Source of the DNA: a virus
DNA: 21,792 nucleotides
Strand: one strand, 5' to 3'
IMG/VR virus record: IMGVR_UViG_3300032083_003309
Span: 1 to 21,792 of that record
Below are positions 18,854-21,792 of this stretch, piece after piece. Below the pieces are notes generated by a model, which did not search any database, was not told the DNA's origin, and worked only from the letters and a program-made list of their open reading frames with translations. Position 1 is the first letter of the stretch, and each line of letters opens with the position of its first letter. Position numbers and translations under genes: made by a program.

Positions 18854-21792
18854 TTATTTTTTATTTTTAAACATTTCTGTTAATGATTTTCTTAGTTTTT
18901 TACTAATTTCTATCTCATTAATTTTTAGTTTTGGTCCTTCGTAAGGTTTTACGTCTATTGGCTTCCCAAAGTCTATACCCAAACCACTACTAGGTGGTCT
19001 TTTACTACATTGCCAAGGTTGAAAATTAATATTATTATTACTTGTTGGGTTCTCTATTGATTCTACTCTAAATACTGCTGTTATGTTTGTTTTTCCTGGT
19101 TTTCCTGAATCATATACTGTAGGGACTATACCAGTAGTTCCTTCATCACAAGCACCAGAACTACATCCAATAGAGGCACACCCTCCGGGAAGAGCTGCAT
19201 TTGCAGTAAAACTTGGAGATCCTGGCAAACCACCTGGACAGCAACAAGTTTCAAATTCTAGATCATCTATAGCAGTATTAGGGTCTATTTCTACATCTTC
19301 AACTTCATTTATTGGTAAGACTTGATTTACTCCACTAACTATTCCTGTGCCCGCTGATGTATATTGTATACCTTGAGCTAAAAACTCATCACCTACTTGA
19401 GGTGTTTCACCACCAATTGTAGCACATACTCTTGTTATTGTATGTTTAAAATTACTTTTTGAAGGTTTTGGTGGTTGAGGTTCTTTAAATTTATTTAAAC
19501 TATCAATATCAATTTGTTCTTCAAGTGAGCCAAACATATCTATATAATTTTGGGCATATCCATTTTCATCTGGATCTGGATTACATTGTACTGCTACTAT
19601 GTCTTTACAATATTTACAGCTACTATCGGGTTGGGTATCAAGTTGATTTGATGAATCACCATTAAAAGCATCCGGATCATAACATCCTATATTATATTCA
19701 CAAGTACCATCATCAATTTGAGCATCGGAGTTATAATTAATAGCACCAATTGTAGCATTTGGATTATAGGCACCTGGAGTACTAAATGGATATGCTTGTA
19801 TTCCTGTTTGAGTAGCATAAGAATCGGTTACTCCTGAGGATGGATCTGGTGTAGCTTGCCACTCTTGTTGACCAAATAATATTCCAGTTCCGTTATTTGT
19901 TGTACCCCCATTATCTGTACATCCAAATATTCCTGCGTTTGGACAACAACTATAATCAGTAAGGGATAAATTGTTTGTAGGTTCAAGACTATTTGGATCT
20001 ATAGCCGCTTGTGGATCCATTTCACAACCACTATTATTATCATGGTAGTAATATATCTCTAAACCACCTGTATTTGTATATATTGTAGATGGGTTTGTTG
20101 ATTCATAAATTCCACCTGCTAGAGTTGAATCTGCACATCCTACAAATTCACATAAACCATCATCACCTATATCATCATTATTCCAAGGTTGACCATCTGG
20201 TCTAACACCAGAATAATTATAAGCAGTATCTTCATCACAATAACGATACTTACACATAGCTGTATTTGCCGTGTTAACTGTTACTTGTTCCGAAAGAGTA
20301 GTAGGATTTGTATAATTAAATGCTAATTCATCGGGACAATATTCTGTTACTACTTCACATAAATTTATATCCGTGTTTATTGTTCCTAAAGTTGGATTAA
20401 ATTCTCCATTTGGACATGCTGAAGCACATTGAAGACCTCCCTGAGTAGGATCAGTACATAATGAAGGTTCTACAACACAAACATAGTTTCCGTAATCAGA
20501 ATCTGAACAATAATCAAAAGTACAACTACCATCATCTTGAAAGCTAGTTGGATTATCAGTTGGAGTTATACCATTATATCCTACTATATCTGAAACAATT
20601 GATCCTATGTAATTATTAGCTAAGTCATTTAAACAACCTGCAAATATACATGATCCATTATCTGTTGTAAAGGCAACGTCGTCATCACCTACATAATTGG
20701 TTGCGTTTGGATCGGTACATCCTGGGGGTAAAAGACAAGGATCATTAGCAGTACCTGCCTGTGTGTTTTGTATAGTTGTATTATCAGCAGTTTGTGGTAG
20801 TGTTAAAGTGGCTGGATCTAAATAATTATCACTATTTGTGTCTGTACAACCTTCAATTGTATAAATACAACCACCATCAAAATAATCTTGAGCTGTAAAG
20901 TTTCCTACTTCTCCCGGGTTTGTAGCAAATTCATTATAATTGTCTGCAGTTGGATCTTGACATCCTACTATTTCATCTGCATCTAAAACTCCATCATCAT
21001 CTACATCATAATCACATGAACCATCATCTATTGTAGCTTGTTCATCATAATTATTAGCTGCTTCATCAGTACAACCTGTATAACTACAAAGAGCTGTGTT
21101 TTGTTCCTCTACATCAGCATAAGTATTACTATCAAGAATAGCGTCTGGATCATAATTAAGTGCTAAGTATAAACCATTACCATTAACATCTGTATTAGTT
21201 CCTGCTGTATCATCCATACAACCACTATATTGGCAAAAAATAGCATTTTGTTCTGCAGCATTATTGTATATAGTATTATCATTGTCTGGATTATTATCTA
21301 AAATAGCCTGATCATCATAATTAATTGCATTTTGATCTAAACATCCAGGGAATTGACAAAGAGTATTATTTTGTTCAGTTTCATCAGCATAAAGACTAGT
21401 ATCAAGAACAGCATCTATACTAAAGTTAGCTGCGGTGCTGTCCATACATCCTGAATAATCACAAAGAGCAGCGTTTTGAACTGTTTGATCTGTATAAGTA
21501 TTATCATCTAAGATAAATGCAGGATTATAATTTAGTGCATTAGTATCACCACAAGCTATATACTCACAAAATGTTCCATCATCTGTGTTTGCATTAGGGT
21601 CGTAATTAGCTGCATTTGCATCTGTACAACCTTCAATAACATACTCACACAATCCATTATCTTGATTTGCATCTTCTTGATAATTAAGTGCTACCCCGCC
21701 GTTTGTGTTTGGATCATTATCTGTACAGCCTAAAAATATACATGAACCATCATCATTAAAAGTTCCTAAACTAGTATCAATTATAGAAGTAG
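18854..21792 (-). CDS. Giant Cys-rich GCTD-repeat protein (5' end outside window)
   Basis: The frame stays open to the right edge: about 978 residues are visible and the start is missing. A TTG at 21652 lies inside a repeat (DNGLCEYVIEGC) and is not the start. About 17 units of a 25-70-residue repeat run from the edge to about 19600, of the form GC(T/M/L)DxxAxNYDxxAxxDDGSCxY, with one EF-hand or thrombospondin-3-like loop (DVDDDGVLDADE). Such repeats are frequent in surface or secreted proteins of marine Bacteroidota. The C-terminal region has CNPDPDENGYAQ ... VCATIGGETPQVGD, homologous to the N-terminal part of the last gene of the head operon, a CCCPGG ... GGCASIGCSSGACD cluster, and an amphipathic end (LKINEIEISKKLRKSLTEMF). 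Four units near the right edge are unusually alike. Possible adhesin, fibre or decoration protein. Confidence 0.88.
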   Translation of the reverse strand, partial: TSIIDTSLGTFNDDGSCIFLGCTDNDPNTNGGVALNYQEDANQDNGLCEYVIEGCTDANAANYDPNANTDDGTFCEYIACGDTNALNYNPAFILDDNTYTDQTVQNAALCDYSGCMDSTAANFSIDAVLDTSLYADETEQNNTLCQFPGCLDQNAINYDDQAILDNNPDNDNTIYNNAAEQNAIFCQYSGCMDDTAGTNTDVNGNGLYLALNYDPDAILDSNTYADVEEQNTALCSYTGCTDEAANNYDEQATIDDGSCDYDVDDDGVLDADEIVGCQDPTADNYNEFATNPGEVGNFTAQDYFDGGCIYTIEGCTDTNSDNYLDPATLTLPQTADNTTIQNTQAGTANDPCLLPPGCTDPNATNYVGDDDVAFTTDNGSCIFAGCLNDLANNYIGSIVSDIVGYNGITPTDNPTSFQDDGSCTFDYCSDSDYGNYVCVVEPSLCTDPTQGGLQCASACPNGEFNPTLGTINTDINLCEVVTEYCPDELAFNYTNPTTLSEQVTVNTANTAMCKYRYCDEDTAYNYSGVRPDGQPWNNDDIGDDGLCEFVGCADSTLAGGIYESTNPSTIYTNTGGLEIYYYHDNNSGCEMDPQAAIDPNSLEPTNNLSLTDYSCCPNAGIFGCTDNGGTTNNGTGILFGQQEWQATPDPSSGVTDSYATQTGIQAYPFSTPGAYNPNATIGAINYNSDAQIDDGTCEYNIGCYDPDAFNGDSSNQLDTQPDSSCKYCKDIVAVQCNPDPDENGYAQNYIDMFGSLEEQIDIDSLNKFKEPQPPKPSKSNFKHTITRVCATIGGETPQVGDEFLAQGIQYTSAGTGIVSGVNQVLPINEVEDVEIDPNTAIDDLEFETCCCPGGLPGSPSFTANAALPGGCASIGCSSGACDEGTTGIVPTVYDSGKPGKTNITAVFRVESIENPTSNNNINFQPWQCSKRPPSSGLGIDFGKPIDVKPYEGPKLKINEIEISKKLRKSLTEMFKNKK
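21070..21535 (-). repeat. Four closely related tandem repeat units in the giant protein gene
   Basis: Within the GCTD array, four consecutive units share an extra signature, A(I/V)LDxxxYxDxxEQNxxxCxY(S/T)GC, seen as QNAALCDYSGC, EQNNTLCQFPGC, EQNAIFCQYSGC and EQNTALCSYTGC. The DNA is similar too (for example ATCAGCATAAG/ATCAGCATAAA following a TTTTGTTC-type string). The units are about 110-140 bases long. The resemblance is greater than among the other units, which suggests recent duplication. Confidence 0.65.

Noticed and set aside
18854-21652. Start of the giant repeat protein at 21652
   Set aside because: The codon is TTG inside a repeat unit, and the frame continues in repeat form to the window edge.

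Overview
This window looks like part of the genome of an AT-rich, uncultured marine tailed phage, a distant relative of the T4-like myoviruses. The evidence is a run of T4-type head and packaging genes in T4-like order: a large terminase, a portal, several small head-locus proteins and a gp21-type prohead protease. Around them are proteins of a style common in marine phages: acidic, low-complexity, with short amphipathic leaders ending in hydrophobic-x-Glu. The host is most likely a member of the Bacteroidota. This is inferred from the long array of GCTDxxAxNYDxxA..DDGSC repeats, typical of marine Bacteroidota, the very low GC and the scarcity of Shine-Dalgarno sites. No rRNA, tRNA, integrase, IS element or CRISPR array is visible.

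Every gene I can support lies on the minus strand, so transcription runs from the high coordinates to the low ones. The first transcription unit runs from 21792 to about 12383. It holds a giant Cys-rich repeat protein that enters from outside the window, an acidic protein, a CxxC protein, a 668-residue protein with a coiled coil, zinc-knuckle-like and dockerin-like motifs, a small conserved protein, an HExxH metallopeptidase, a holin-like membrane protein, a second Cys-rich protein, an unlisted 27-residue Cys-rich peptide, and a strong intrinsic terminator. Several stops and starts overlap as TAATG, which suggests translational coupling.

The second unit runs from 12349 to about 219. It starts with an FAD-dependent oxidoreductase (a candidate auxiliary metabolic gene), followed by a small MORN-like protein, a P-loop kinase-like ATPase, the terminase, the portal (interrupted by an in-frame TAA), four head-locus proteins including one with an OmpA-like segment, the prohead protease, two leader-bearing Cys-containing proteins, and a second intrinsic terminator. 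Beyond it, the signal peptide of a secreted protein runs off the left edge.

The most interesting pattern is modular. At least six proteins begin with, or carry internally, a short amphipathic helix ending in (I/L/M)-x-E, followed by Q, N or G. This resembles the capsid-targeting sequences that T4 gp21 protease removes from internal head proteins, and a gp21-like protease is encoded in the same window. Three of the Cys-containing proteins also share further domains in different combinations. I infer a family of protease-processed, head-delivered or virion-associated proteins built from exchangeable modules. The major capsid and scaffold genes expected after gp21 are not in the window.
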